NCBI RefSeq assembly: GCF_012034245.1
Contig: NZ_JAATEO010000016.1
Location: 62,001-126,000 of the forward strand
Source: Micromonospora thermarum
GTDB lineage: Bacteria > Actinomycetota > Actinomycetes > Mycobacteriales > Micromonosporaceae
Direction of reading: 5' to 3'
Length of the DNA: 64,000 bases
A model generated the notes under the pieces. That model ran no database searches. It had not been told where the DNA came from and saw only the letters and a program-made list of their open reading frames with translations. Both the position numbers and the translations under genes were made by a program. Positions 43,322-52,422 of this stretch are shown in pieces (position 1 is the first letter of the stretch; each line of letters begins with the position of its first letter).

Positions 43322-45247
43322 GTGCTGACTCGAGGTGTGGTGCTCAGCGACCGGTACCGGTTGGACGAGCGGGTGGCGACCGGGGGCATGGGGGCGGTCT
43401 GGCGGTGCACGGACGTCGCGCTGGAACGCGTGGTGGCGGTGAAGGTGCTGCTCCCGGCGCTGACCGAGGACCCGGAGTTCACCTCCCGGTTCCGGTCCGA
43501 GGCCCGGATGCTGGCGGCGCTGCGCCACCCCGGCGTGGTCGCGGTGCACGACGTCGGGCGGGCCACCCTCGCCGACGGCGCCGCGGTCGACTACCTGGTG
43601 ATGGAGTACGTCGACGGCGAGCCGCTCGGCACCTGGCTGCGCCGGGCGGGGCGGCTCGACCCGGCCTCGACCATGTCCGTGGTGGCGCAGGCCGCCGACG
43701 CGCTGCACGCCGCGCACGTCGCCGGCATCGTCCACCGGGACGTGAAGCCGGGGAACCTGCTGGTGAAGCGGGACGGCCGGGTGGTGCTGGTCGACTTCGG
43801 CATCGCCCGCTCCGGCACCACGGCCGGCCTCACCGCCGCCAACATGGTGCTCGGCACCGCCTCGTACATGTCCCCGGAGCAGGCCGCGAACCAGCCGGTC
43901 TCCGCCGCGACGGACATCTACGCCCTCGGCGCCGTGGCGTACGCCTGCCTCGCCGGCCAGCCGCCGTTCGACGGGGACAACCCGTTGCAGGTGGCCCTGC
44001 GCCACCTCCAGGACGAGCCGGCGCCGCTGCCCCCGGAGACCCCGGCGGCGGTCGTCGCCGTGGTGGAGCGCGCCATGGCGAAGCGCCCGGCCGACCGCTG
44101 GCCCGACGCGGCGGCGCTGGCCGACGCCGCGAGCGCGGCACGGGAGACGACGCTCGCGGTGGTGCCGGACTCGGCGCGTCCACCGTGGGCGGTCGCCGGC
44201 GCGTCACCGGCCGCCGGCCCGCCGGGACTCGCCACCGCCGCGCCGATCCCGCCGGCCACCGCCGCGCCGGATCCGGTGGCCGTGCCACCGTCGGTCCCCG
44301 GCCACTCCGGCCCGGCACCCGCGCCAGCCGCCACGGGGGCGGTCGCCCCGGCGGGTCCGGCTCCCGGCCACACCGGCCCGGTCCCCTCGCACACCGGCCC
44401 GGCACCGTCGCACACCACCGCGCGGCCCGCCGCGTACGCCGCCGGGGGCGTCACGGGCCCGGCCGGCTCCGGGCCGGCCGCGCCGCCGTGGCAACCGTCC
44501 GCGTACCAGACGGACCCGGCGCTGTCGCCCACCCTGGAGGAGCCCTCCGGCCGGCGGCCGGGCCGGCGAACCGCCCTCGTCGGCGCGGCGGCCGCGGTCG
44601 CCGTGGTGACCGTCGGCGCCGTCGCCGCCGCGGCGCTGCTCACCGACGGAAGCACCGCCGCACCCGAGACGGGCGGCGGCACGCCGGTCGCCGCCGCGTC
44701 CGCGGCCGGGACCAGCCCCGAGAGCCCGACGCCCAGCGTGGCGGCCCCGACCGGCACCCGGCGTCCGGCCGCCTCCGCCACCCCACCGGCGGGGCGCACC
44801 TCGGCTCCCGCGTCCGGAGCGCCGGCGCCCGCGCCGTCGGACGCGGGCAGCGCCACCGCCACGTCGCCGCGCCCCGGGCCGACCGCCACCACGGCGGCTC
44901 CCCCGAAGCCCAACCAGTACACCCCGGTCGAGGTGTGCGGCAGCGGCTACCAGGTGATCGACTCCGCCACGCTGACCGCCGGCGGCACCCGGCAGGGGCG
45001 CGTCTACCTGCTCTACCACACCGGCACCGGCACCAACTGCGTCGTGACGCTCAAGGACAGCGCGGTGGGCACGGCCACCGCCACGTCGGCCTGGCTGGAG
45101 GTGCAGGGGCGGGCCCGCAGCACCGACAGCGGGTCGTTCGCGTACTACGCCGGCCCGGTCCGCGCCGAGGCCGCCGGGGTCTGCGTCAAGTGGGGCGGGT
45201 CGACCGGCGGCGCCAGCTACGGCAGCGGTTTCGAACACTGCGGATGA
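43322..45247 (+). CDS. Ser/Thr protein kinase with extracellular spore-associated-protein-like domain
   Basis: 641 residues. Hanks-type kinase at about 8-265: RVATGGMGAVWRCTD (Gly loop), VVAVKVLLPA (Lys), IVHRDVKPGNLLV (catalytic loop), VDFGIARSG (DFG) and GTASYMSPEQAA. About 150 residues of Pro/Ala-rich linker follow, then one membrane helix (ALVGAAAAVAVVTVGAVAAA, about 418-440), a Thr/Pro stalk and a C-terminal domain of about 105 residues beginning VEVCGSGYQVID. That domain (TNCVVTLKDSAVGTATATSA, SGSFAYYAGPV, CVKWGGSTGGASYGSGFEHC) resembles Streptomyces spore-associated protein A, with three or four cysteines. An outside sensor controlling an inside kinase is inferred. Confidence 0.88.
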   Translation: MLTRGVVLSDRYRLDERVATGGMGAVWRCTDVALERVVAVKVLLPALTEDPEFTSRFRSEARMLAALRHPGVVAVHDVGRATLADGAAVDYLVMEYVDGEPLGTWLRRAGRLDPASTMSVVAQAADALHAAHVAGIVHRDVKPGNLLVKRDGRVVLVDFGIARSGTTAGLTAANMVLGTASYMSPEQAANQPVSAATDIYALGAVAYACLAGQPPFDGDNPLQVALRHLQDEPAPLPPETPAAVVAVVERAMAKRPADRWPDAAALADAASAARETTLAVVPDSARPPWAVAGASPAAGPPGLATAAPIPPATAAPDPVAVPPSVPGHSGPAPAPAATGAVAPAGPAPGHTGPVPSHTGPAPSHTTARPAAYAAGGVTGPAGSGPAAPPWQPSAYQTDPALSPTLEEPSGRRPGRRTALVGAAAAVAVVTVGAVAAAALLTDGSTAAPETGGGTPVAAASAAGTSPESPTPSVAAPTGTRRPAASATPPAGRTSAPASGAPAPAPSDAGSATATSPRPGPTATTAAPPKPNQYTPVEVCGSGYQVIDSATLTAGGTRQGRVYLLYHTGTGTNCVVTLKDSAVGTATATSAWLEVQGRARSTDSGSFAYYAGPVRAEAAGVCVKWGGSTGGASYGSGFEHCG

Positions 45248-45318
45248 GGTCGCGCGAACCGGTCGGCGGCGTCCGGGCCGGGGGGCGGCGGGACACCGGG
45301 CGGCTTTAAGGTACGGGC

Positions 45319-47259
45319 ATGTCCGTTGACGGGTGGAACACGGTCCTGGTGCTCGGCGGTATCCGGTCCGGCAAGTCCGAGTTCGCCGAGTCCCTGGTCG
45401 CCGACGCGCCCCTGGTCCGTTACGTGGCCACCGCCGCCGACGCCGGCGCCGACGACGAGGAGTGGGCGACGCGGCTGGCGGCCCACCGGGCGCGCCGCCC
45501 GGAGACCTGGACCACCGAGGAGACCGCCGGGGAGCCGCGCCGGCTGGCGGACGTGATCTCCGCCGCCGAGTCGCACGAGACGCTGCTCGTCGACGACCTG
45601 GGCGGCTGGGTGACGGTCCTGCTCGACCCGGCCCACCAGCCGGCCGACGACACCGCCACCATCGCCGAACTGGCCGAGGCGGTGCGCTCCTGCCGGGCCC
45701 GGCTGGTGGTGGTCAGCCCGGAGGTCGGGCTCTCCCTGGTGCCGACCACCCCGCTCGGCCGGGCCTTCACCGACGCGCTCGGCGCGGCCAACCGCGCGGT
45801 CGCCGACGCCTGCGACGCGGTCGTCCTGGTGGTCGCCGGTCAGCCGGCCTGGCTCAAGCCCGCCGCGCCGGCGGCCCCCGTACCACAGCCGAGTGTGACC
45901 GTCGGAGCGGCCGGCGCCCCCACGCTGGACGGCGGGGCCGGCGAGCCGACCGACGAGACCGTGGTGACGCCGGCCGGGGAGCCGGAGGCGCTGCCCGAGG
46001 TGTTGACCCCGACCGCCCCGCCCGCTCAGGCGGGCCCCGCCGACGGCGGCGGCACCCCGTGGGCGGCCCCGACGATGGCGCTGCCGATGGTGGCCACCGG
46101 CCTGGTCATCCAGCCGGGCATGGAGCTGCCCATGCCGGACGAGTACGCCGGGCCGCAGGCCGTGGACCGGCTCGCCACCCTGGACGTGCCCGGCGCCGGG
46201 TTCGGCGTGCTCGACGGGGTGGTCGGCTTCGCCGCCGCGACCCAGGGCACCCCGACGCCGGCGCCCTGGGCCTCGGTGCGGGTGCTGCTGGTGCACGGCG
46301 ACCACGCGGGCGGCGCCGCCGCCGGCACGGTCCCCGGCGACTCCACCCGCCGCGCCCAGGACGCCCGGGCGGGCCGCGGACCCCTGGCCCGGCTCGCCGC
46401 GGAGTCCGGTGCCAGCCTGCAGGTGGTGGACGCCCCGACGGCCGGCCCGATGGAGGTCGAGCCGGCGCTGACCCTGGACCAGGTCGAGTCCGCGCTGCGC
46501 CAGGGCTGGCGGTTGGCCGAGCAGGCCGCCGACGCCGGCGTACGGCTGCTGGTGCTGGGCGCGTGCGGCGCCGGCACCGAGGCGGCCGCCGCGGCGGTGC
46601 TGGCCGCCACGGCCGGCGCCGAGCCGCCCACCGTGCTCGGCCGGGTGATCACCGCCGGCGAGTACGACGACGCCTCCTGGATGGTCCGCTGCGCGGCCGT
46701 CCGGGACGCCCTGCACCGCAGTCGGCACTCGCCGCGGGGCGCCAAGGACATCCTGGCCGAGCTGGGGGGCGGTGACATCGCCGTGGCCACCGGCGTGCTG
46801 CTCGGGGCGACCGCGCGGCGGCTGCCGGTGCTGCTGGACGGGCCGGTCGGCGTGGCCGCCGGCCTGGTCAGCCGGGACCTGGCCGGTCAGGCCCGGCACT
46901 GGTGCCTGCTCGCCGACCACGGCGGGCAGCCGGCGGTACGGCTGGCCGCCGACGTGCTCGGCCTGACCCCGCTGCTCGACCTCCGGCTGGACCTGGGCGA
47001 GGGCGCGAACGCTCTGGCGGCGCTGCCGCTGCTGCGCTCGGTGCTCGGCCTGGCCGCCGCCCTGCCGGTGCACCCGGCGCTGGGCGGCGGCATCCCGGAC
47101 GAGGCCGAGCCGGAGGTCGAGCCGGAGACCGAGCCGGAGACCGAGGAACCGGACACCGAGGAGCCGGACTTCCACGAGCCGGAGCCGGCGGGGCCCGGGC
47201 CGACCACCACCGAGCCGGAGTCCGCGTCCCTGGACCCGTCCGGCTGGCGTGCCGGCTGA
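45319..47259 (+). CDS. CobU-type cobinamide kinase/guanylyltransferase fused to a degenerate CobT-like domain
   Basis: 646 residues. The N-terminal ~180 residues are CobU: P-loop VLGGIRSGKSEFAESL, LLVDDLGGWVT, VVSPEVGLSLVPTTPLGRAF and ANRAVADACDAVVLVVAGQP. After a linker the region from about 265 resembles CobT, the enzyme that activates dimethylbenzimidazole: VLLVHGDHAGGAAAGT, DILAELGGGDIAVATGVLLG and LDLRLDLGEGANALAALPLL (Glu retained). The GEMGIGNTT motif is replaced by LGACGAGTEAAA, so base activation is doubtful. An acidic, Glu/Pro-rich tail ends the protein. It overlaps cobS by 11 bases. Confidence 0.85.
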   Translation: MSVDGWNTVLVLGGIRSGKSEFAESLVADAPLVRYVATAADAGADDEEWATRLAAHRARRPETWTTEETAGEPRRLADVISAAESHETLLVDDLGGWVTVLLDPAHQPADDTATIAELAEAVRSCRARLVVVSPEVGLSLVPTTPLGRAFTDALGAANRAVADACDAVVLVVAGQPAWLKPAAPAAPVPQPSVTVGAAGAPTLDGGAGEPTDETVVTPAGEPEALPEVLTPTAPPAQAGPADGGGTPWAAPTMALPMVATGLVIQPGMELPMPDEYAGPQAVDRLATLDVPGAGFGVLDGVVGFAAATQGTPTPAPWASVRVLLVHGDHAGGAAAGTVPGDSTRRAQDARAGRGPLARLAAESGASLQVVDAPTAGPMEVEPALTLDQVESALRQGWRLAEQAADAGVRLLVLGACGAGTEAAAAAVLAATAGAEPPTVLGRVITAGEYDDASWMVRCAAVRDALHRSRHSPRGAKDILAELGGGDIAVATGVLLGATARRLPVLLDGPVGVAAGLVSRDLAGQARHWCLLADHGGQPAVRLAADVLGLTPLLDLRLDLGEGANALAALPLLRSVLGLAAALPVHPALGGGIPDEAEPEVEPETEPETEEPDTEEPDFHEPEPAGPGPTTTEPESASLDPSGWRAG

Positions 47260-48022
47260 CTCGCGGCTCGCCGCCGGGGCGCGGCTGGCGCTGACGACGT
47301 TCACCACCCTGCCGGTGCGCGCCGGCCGGATCGACCGGGCGGTCGCGGGCACCGCGATGGCGCTCGCCCCGGCCGTCGGGGCACTGCTCGGCGCCGTCCT
47401 CGCCGGGGTGCTGCTGCTCGTCGGCGCGCTCGCGCCGCCGCTGGTGGCGGCCGGCGTGACGGTCGGTGTCGGTGCGCTGCTCACCCGGGGCCTGCACCTC
47501 GACGGGCTGGCCGACACCGTGGACGCGCTCGGGTCGTACCGGCGGGGAGCCGCGGCGCTGGAGATCATGAAGAAGCCGGACGTGGGCCCGTTCGGCGTGG
47601 TCGCGCTGGTGGTCGTACTCCTCGTGCAGGCGGCGGTGCTCGCGGAGCTGGCCGGGCGGTCGGCGCCCGCAGTGCTCGCGGCGGTGGTGACCGCGACCGC
47701 CGCCGGCCGGCTCGGGGTCGCCGTGGCCTGCCGGCGCGGGGTGCCGGCGGCCCGGCCGGAGGGGCTGGGCGCGCTGGTCGCCGGCACGGTCGGGCCGGTC
47801 GCCCTGGCCGCCGGCACGGCCGCCGTCGCGCTGGTGGCGGTCGCGGCCGTGCCGGGCCGCCCGTGGCAGGGGCCGCTCGCCGTCGCCGCCGCCCTCGCCG
47901 TCGCGGTGGGGCTGCTGCGGCACGTGGTACGCCGCCTGGGCGGCGTCACCGGCGACGTGCTGGGCGCGACGGTGGAGGTGGTCACCACGCTGACCTACCT
48001 GGGACTGGTGTTGTCCGGCTGA
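47249..48022 (+). CDS. cobS: Adenosylcobinamide-GDP ribazoletransferase (cobalamin synthase)
   Basis: Joins adenosylcobinamide-GDP and alpha-ribazole in the last steps of B12 synthesis; 257 residues, about seven membrane helices. The family motif TRGLHLDGLADTVDALGS is intact, as are ALEIMKKPDVGPFGVVAL and GGVTGDVLGATVEVV at the C-terminus. The GTG start lies inside the end of the CobU-CobT gene, which suggests coupled translation and a shared pathway. Cobinamide salvage is the likely use. Confidence 0.93.
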   Translation: MPADSRLAAGARLALTTFTTLPVRAGRIDRAVAGTAMALAPAVGALLGAVLAGVLLLVGALAPPLVAAGVTVGVGALLTRGLHLDGLADTVDALGSYRRGAAALEIMKKPDVGPFGVVALVVVLLVQAAVLAELAGRSAPAVLAAVVTATAAGRLGVAVACRRGVPAARPEGLGALVAGTVGPVALAAGTAAVALVAVAAVPGRPWQGPLAVAAALAVAVGLLRHVVRRLGGVTGDVLGATVEVVTTLTYLGLVLSG

Positions 48023-48088
48023 GTTCCGCCCCGCCCGGCGGGTAGCGTTCGGGGCGACAGCACCGGCGCGGCCACCCCGGGGGACGAC

Positions 48089-49384
48089 ATGCTCATCACG
48101 GACGACTTCCTGCCCGTACCGGTCCCCGAGTCGCTGAGCGCGACCTACCTGGTGCCGATGGCGGGGCTGCCGGCGGTGGGCACGAAGACGGCGGTGGAGC
48201 GGCTCGCCGGGCGGCTGGCCGAGCCGGTGCACGGGCTCGCGCGGCAGATGCTGGACAGCCCGCTGATGAGCGTGGACACCCGGCCGGTCGGCGAGTTTCC
48301 CGCGCTGCCGCCGGACCTGCTGACCGCGTTCGGCGCGACCGAGGCGCAGCTGGCCCGGCTGGCGGCGGCGACACACCTGGTGGTGGTGCAGGCCGAGTAC
48401 CGGCCGGGTTGGCCGCCGGCGCACGAGTGGGCGGCCCGGGCGGTGGCCGCCGCCGTCGCCGACACGGTCGACGGTGACGTGGTGGACGTGTTCGGGCTCC
48501 AGTTCCTGGACCCGGCGACCGCGCTGCGGTCGCTGCCGGACGCGCAGGGGCGGATCCGGCTGGTCGACTGGGTGCTGGTGCCGTACTCGTCCGACGCCGA
48601 GGGACTGTGGTTCACCACGAAGGGGCTGCGCCGCTTCGGCCTGTTGGAGCTTCAGACGCAGGGTGTCCCCGACCACCTCACCCGGGCGTGGGGCGCGGTG
48701 ATGACCGGGGCGGCGCGTCGGCTGCTGCGGGACTGGACCGACGGGCTGGCCGGGGAGGAGGTGCCGGCGTTCGTGCAGCTGCCGGTGCTGGCCACGGTCA
48801 CCGGGCACGACATCGCGGTGGCGTACGGCAATCCGGAGCAGCACGGGGCGACCGCGCCGGTGCTGCTGCGGCTGGAACTGGACCCGGCGACCGATCCGGA
48901 GGCCGACTCGTTCCTCAGCCTGCGCCCGCCGGCCGGGCACCCCGGCCCGGACGCCCGCTACTACGCCGCCGCCTGCGCCACGCTCTTCAACGGCATCCAG
49001 CCGGACGTGCGGTACGCGCGCCCCGGGGACGCGATGAGCCGGGCGGTCGCCACCGCCCGCGCCTCGCTGGGCGACATCCGGGCGCGGTTCCTCGCCGGGC
49101 AGCTCCCGCCGGAGACGCAGCTCGTGGTCAAGTACGGGCTGCCGGGCGACGACGGCCCCGAGTACGTGTGGGCCGGGGTGACGTCCTGGGACGTGCCGGA
49201 GCGGATCGAGGGGGCGAGCGCCAGCGACGCGAACACCGACCCGACCGTCCGGATCGGTTCCCCGGTGGTGGTGGAGGCGACCGACGTGGTCGACTGGGCG
49301 GTCCTCGACGGCACCGGCGTCATCGAGGGCGGCTGGACCCAGGCCGTCCTCGACGCCGGCGAACGCCCCGCCCCACCGGTCTGA
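48089..49384 (+). CDS. DUF2314-containing hypothetical protein
   Basis: 431 residues. Residues about 1-230 form an unassigned N-terminal domain (FLPVPVPESLSATYLVPMAG; THLVVVQAEYRPGWPPAHEW). The C-terminal third (about 295-425) matches DUF2314: AVATARASLGDIRARFLAGQ, LVVKYGLPGDDGPEYVWAGV and GSPVVVEATDVVDWAVLD with a final VIEGGWTQAVL. No signal peptide or membrane helix. Function unknown. It is convergent with gcvT across a nested hairpin. Confidence 0.78.
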   Translation: MLITDDFLPVPVPESLSATYLVPMAGLPAVGTKTAVERLAGRLAEPVHGLARQMLDSPLMSVDTRPVGEFPALPPDLLTAFGATEAQLARLAAATHLVVVQAEYRPGWPPAHEWAARAVAAAVADTVDGDVVDVFGLQFLDPATALRSLPDAQGRIRLVDWVLVPYSSDAEGLWFTTKGLRRFGLLELQTQGVPDHLTRAWGAVMTGAARRLLRDWTDGLAGEEVPAFVQLPVLATVTGHDIAVAYGNPEQHGATAPVLLRLELDPATDPEADSFLSLRPPAGHPGPDARYYAAACATLFNGIQPDVRYARPGDAMSRAVATARASLGDIRARFLAGQLPPETQLVVKYGLPGDDGPEYVWAGVTSWDVPERIEGASASDANTDPTVRIGSPVVVEATDVVDWAVLDGTGVIEGGWTQAVLDAGERPAPPV

Positions 49385-49433
49385 CCCCCACCAGGCCCCG
49401 CCCCGCCCCGCCCCCACCCACCCCCCGCCAGCG

Positions 49434-49490
49434 TGATCATGGAGTTAGCGGGCGAGTGGATCTTCAGATCACCCGCTAACTCCATGATCA
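49434..49490. repeat. Nested intergenic dyad (GATCATGGAGTTAGCGGG type)
   Basis: Perfect 19-bp arms TGATCATGGAGTTAGCGGG (49434-49452) and its complement (49472-49490). The 19-base loop holds a second stem GATCT-TC-AGATC. It sits between convergent genes and could terminate both, but its AT-richer, non-GC-clamped sequence differs from the other terminators here; similar palindromes recur in Micromonospora genomes by my recollection. A C-rich low-complexity tract (49387-49428) lies just upstream. Confidence 0.7.
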
Positions 49491-49504
49491 ACGCGGACCC
49501 GGGG

Positions 49505-50635
49505 TCAGCGAACCGAGGGGTTCACGAACGGGGGGCGCACAAGGCGCATGCCGGCGCGGCGGCCGCGGATGTCCACCTCTACCTCGGTGCCGTCGGTCAG
49601 GCCGGGGGCCGTGTCGATGAGTGCCAGGGCGATGCCCTGCTTGCGCGTCGGGCTGAAGGTGCCGCTGGTGACGGTGCCGACCTGGGTGTCGCCCACGTAC
49701 ACGGCCATGCCGGGGCGCGGGATGGCGCGGTCGACCGCCTCCAGGCCGCGCAGCGTCCGCCGGGGGCCGGCGGCCTTCTCCGCGAGCAGCGCGTCCCGGC
49801 CCCAGAAGGCCGGCTTGTCCCAGCCCACCGCCCAGCCCGAGCGGGCCTGCACCGGGGTGATGTCCAGCGAGAGGTCCTGCCCGTGCAGGGGGTAGCCCAT
49901 CTCGGTGCGCAGCGTGTCCCGGGCCGCCAGGCCACAGGCTCGCAGGTCGTACGCCTCCCCCGCGGCGAACAGCGCGTCCCACACGGCGACCGCGTCGGCC
50001 GCGGGCACGACCAGCTCGTACCCCAGCTCGCCGGTGTAGCCGGTGCGGCAGACGGTCAGCTCGGCGCCGGCGAGGGTGGCGGTCGAGAAGCTCATGTACC
50101 CGTGCTCGGTGGGCAGGCCCAGGGCGGCGAGCAGTTCCGCCGAGCGCGGGCCCTGCACGGCGAGGACCGCGTACGCCTCGTGCTCGTCGCTGACCGTGAC
50201 CGACGGCGGCGCGGCGGCGCGCAGGCGGCGCACGACCTCGGCGGTGTTCGCGGCGTTCGGGACGAGGAAGACGTGGTCGTCGCCGTGCAGGTAGGCGATG
50301 ATGTCGTCCACCACGCCGCCGGTGGCGTCGTCGCAGCACAGCGTGTACTGCGCCCGGCCCGGCCCGATCCGGCCCAGGTCGTTGCTCAGGCATGCGTTGA
50401 CGAAGTCCGCCGCGCCGGAGCCGGTCACCCGGGCCTTGCCCAGGTGGGACACGTCGAAGACGCCGACCGAGGCGCGGACCGCGGTGTGCTCCTTGAGCAC
50501 GCCACCGCCGGCGTACTCCAGCGGCATCTCCCACCCGCCGAACGGGGCGAACTTGGCGCCGGCGGCGGTGTGCCGGTCGTGCAGCGGGGAACGGCGCAGC
50601 CGGGTCTCGGCCGGGCCGGAGGTCACGTCGGTCAT
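49505..50635 (-). CDS. gcvT: Aminomethyltransferase (glycine cleavage T protein)
   Basis: 376 residues. Transfers the aminomethyl carbon of glycine from lipoylated H protein to tetrahydrofolate. Hallmarks: [69 protein letters not shown] (substrate/folate region) and [20 protein letters not shown]. The ATG at 50635 was chosen over an ATG 13 codons upstream because homology starts near [14 protein letters not shown]. gcvH and gcvP are not nearby. It is divergent from the aminopeptidase gene. Confidence 0.93.
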   Translation of the reverse strand: MTDVTSGPAETRLRRSPLHDRHTAAGAKFAPFGGWEMPLEYAGGGVLKEHTAVRASVGVFDVSHLGKARVTGSGAADFVNACLSNDLGRIGPGRAQYTLCCDDATGGVVDDIIAYLHGDDHVFLVPNAANTAEVVRRLRAAAPPSVTVSDEHEAYAVLAVQGPRSAELLAALGLPTEHGYMSFSTATLAGAELTVCRTGYTGELGYELVVPAADAVAVWDALFAAGEAYDLRACGLAARDTLRTEMGYPLHGQDLSLDITPVQARSGWAVGWDKPAFWGRDALLAEKAAGPRRTLRGLEAVDRAIPRPGMAVYVGDTQVGTVTSGTFSPTRKQGIALALIDTAPGLTDGTEVEVDIRGRRAGMRLVRPPFVNPSVR

Positions 50636-50796
50636 GGGTGGGAACTTACCGGGGCCTGAACCGCTGGTTAGCATCGGCGGGACCCGCCGGAACCGTCGGC
50701 GGGACAGCCCCGACCTCCGGCGGGTACGGTCCGCCGGAGACCTTCATCGCCGGTACGCGACGATGCGACCGGCCCGGCCCGCCCGGAGTAGCTTCA

Positions 50797-52368
50797 GTGA
50801 CATCGCCCAGCACCACCCTGAGCCTGGTCGACACCGACCCCGCCGAGCTCGCCGTCGACGCCATCGTCATCGGCGTGCACAGCCAGACCGGTGAGCCGGA
50901 CGCCACGAGCGGCCGCGCCGCCACCCTGCTGCTGGCCAGCGGCGCGGAGAGCATCGCCGCGGCCTTCGACGGAAAGCTGACCGAGACGCTGGCGCTGCTC
51001 GGCGCGACCGGCGGCCCCGGCGAGGTGATCAAGCTCGCCACGCTCGGCACGGTCACCGCCCCGGTGGTCGCCGCGGTGGGTCTCGGGCCGGAGCCGACCG
51101 GCGCCGCCCCCGCCCCGGAGGTCCTGCGCCGGGCGGCCGGCGCCGCCGTGCGGGCCCTGGCGGGCGCGTCGCGGGTGGCCCTGGCCCTGCCGTTGCCGGA
51201 CGACACCGACGCGCCGGCCGCGCTGCGGGCGGTCGCGGAGGGCGCGCTGCTCGGCGGGTACCGGTTCGCCGGCTACAAGACCCGTCCGCAGCCCGCCCGC
51301 CGCGAGCCGGTGGCCGAGGTGCTGGTGGCGGTGCCCGACGCGGGCGACGCGGTCGCCACGGCCGAGGTGGCCCGGGCGCGGGCGGTGACCGACGCGGTGC
51401 GCCGCACCCGGGACTGGGTGAACACCGCCCCGAACGAGCTGCGCCCGCCGGCGTTCGCCGACTCCGTGGCCGCCGCCGCGCGCGAGGCCGGCCTGGAGGT
51501 CGAGGTGCTCGACGAGACCGCGCTGCGCGAGGGCGGGTACGGCGGGATCGTCGCCGTGGGCCAGGGCTCGGAGGCCCCGCCGCGGCTGGTGCGGATCAGC
51601 TACACCCCGGCCGGCGGCGGCGCCGGCAAGCGGGTCGCGCTGGTCGGCAAGGGCATCACCTTCGACACCGGCGGCATCTCGATCAAGCCCGCCCAGGGCA
51701 TGTGGGAGATGAAGTCCGACATGGCCGGCGCCGCCGCCGTGGCCGCCGCCATGCTGGCCGTCGCCGCGCTCAAGCCGTCCGTGCCGGTGACCGCGTACCT
51801 GCCGATGGCGGAGAACATGCCGTCGGGCACGTCGTACCGGCCGGGCGACGTGATCACGATGTTCGACGGGAAGCGGGTCGAGGTGCTCAACACCGACGCC
51901 GAGGGCCGGATGATCCTCGCCGACGCGATCGCCCGCGCCTGCGCCGACGGCTGCGACTACCTCTTCGAGACCTCCACGCTGACCGGCGGCCAGGTCGTCG
52001 CGCTGGGCAAGAAGGTGGCCGGCGTGATGGGCACGCCGGAGCTGTGCGACCGGGTGAAGGTGGCCGGCGACGCGGTCGGCGAGCCGGCCTGGCCGATGCC
52101 GCTGCCGGACGACGTGCGCAAGGGGATGGACTCCGACGTCGCGGACATCTCCCAGGTCAACGCCGGTATGGACCGGGCGGGTCACATGCTCCAGGGCGGG
52201 GTGTTCCTGCGCGAGTTCGTCACCGCGGACGTGTCGTGGGCGCACATCGACATCGCCGGGCCGAGCTACCACTCCGGCGAGCCGACCGGCTACTGGACCA
52301 AGGGCGGTACCGGCGTCCCGGTCCGTACCCTGCTGCACCTGATCGAGGACGTCGCCGCCAACGGCTGA
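50797..52368 (+). CDS. Leucyl aminopeptidase (M17 family)
   Basis: 523 residues; zinc/manganese-dependent cytosolic aminopeptidase, usually hexameric. The M17 active-site signature NTDAEGRMILADAIARA is intact, with metal ligands in LVGKGITFDTGGISIKP and MKSDMAGAAAVAAAML. The N-terminal PepA-type domain precedes it. The GTG at 50797 was chosen because GGAG lies 8 bases upstream; a longer ORF from ATG 50638 reads into gcvT's promoter region. Position agrees with mycobacterial PepB (Rv2213). Confidence 0.92.
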   Translation: MTSPSTTLSLVDTDPAELAVDAIVIGVHSQTGEPDATSGRAATLLLASGAESIAAAFDGKLTETLALLGATGGPGEVIKLATLGTVTAPVVAAVGLGPEPTGAAPAPEVLRRAAGAAVRALAGASRVALALPLPDDTDAPAALRAVAEGALLGGYRFAGYKTRPQPARREPVAEVLVAVPDAGDAVATAEVARARAVTDAVRRTRDWVNTAPNELRPPAFADSVAAAAREAGLEVEVLDETALREGGYGGIVAVGQGSEAPPRLVRISYTPAGGGAGKRVALVGKGITFDTGGISIKPAQGMWEMKSDMAGAAAVAAAMLAVAALKPSVPVTAYLPMAENMPSGTSYRPGDVITMFDGKRVEVLNTDAEGRMILADAIARACADGCDYLFETSTLTGGQVVALGKKVAGVMGTPELCDRVKVAGDAVGEPAWPMPLPDDVRKGMDSDVADISQVNAGMDRAGHMLQGGVFLREFVTADVSWAHIDIAGPSYHSGEPTGYWTKGGTGVPVRTLLHLIEDVAANG

Positions 52369-52380
52369 CGGGCACACGAC

Positions 52381-52411
52381 GAATGGGCGCCCCGACGAGG
52401 GGCGCCCATTC
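52381..52411. terminator. Hairpin after the aminopeptidase gene
   Basis: Perfect 13-bp arms (GAATGGGCGCCCC and complement) with loop GACGA, between convergent genes (aminopeptidase and the 109-residue protein). Confidence 0.75.
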
Positions 52412-52422
52412 GTGTCTCACGC

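Noticed and set aside
45248-45318. Cobalamin riboswitch upstream of the CobU-CobT gene
   Set aside because: Only about 70 bases separate it from the kinase gene and no B12-box-like GCCACTG is present.
49387-49428. C-rich tract as a G-quadruplex regulatory element
   Set aside because: G-runs exist on the minus strand but are irregular, and the tract lies between 3' ends; noted within the dyad entry only.
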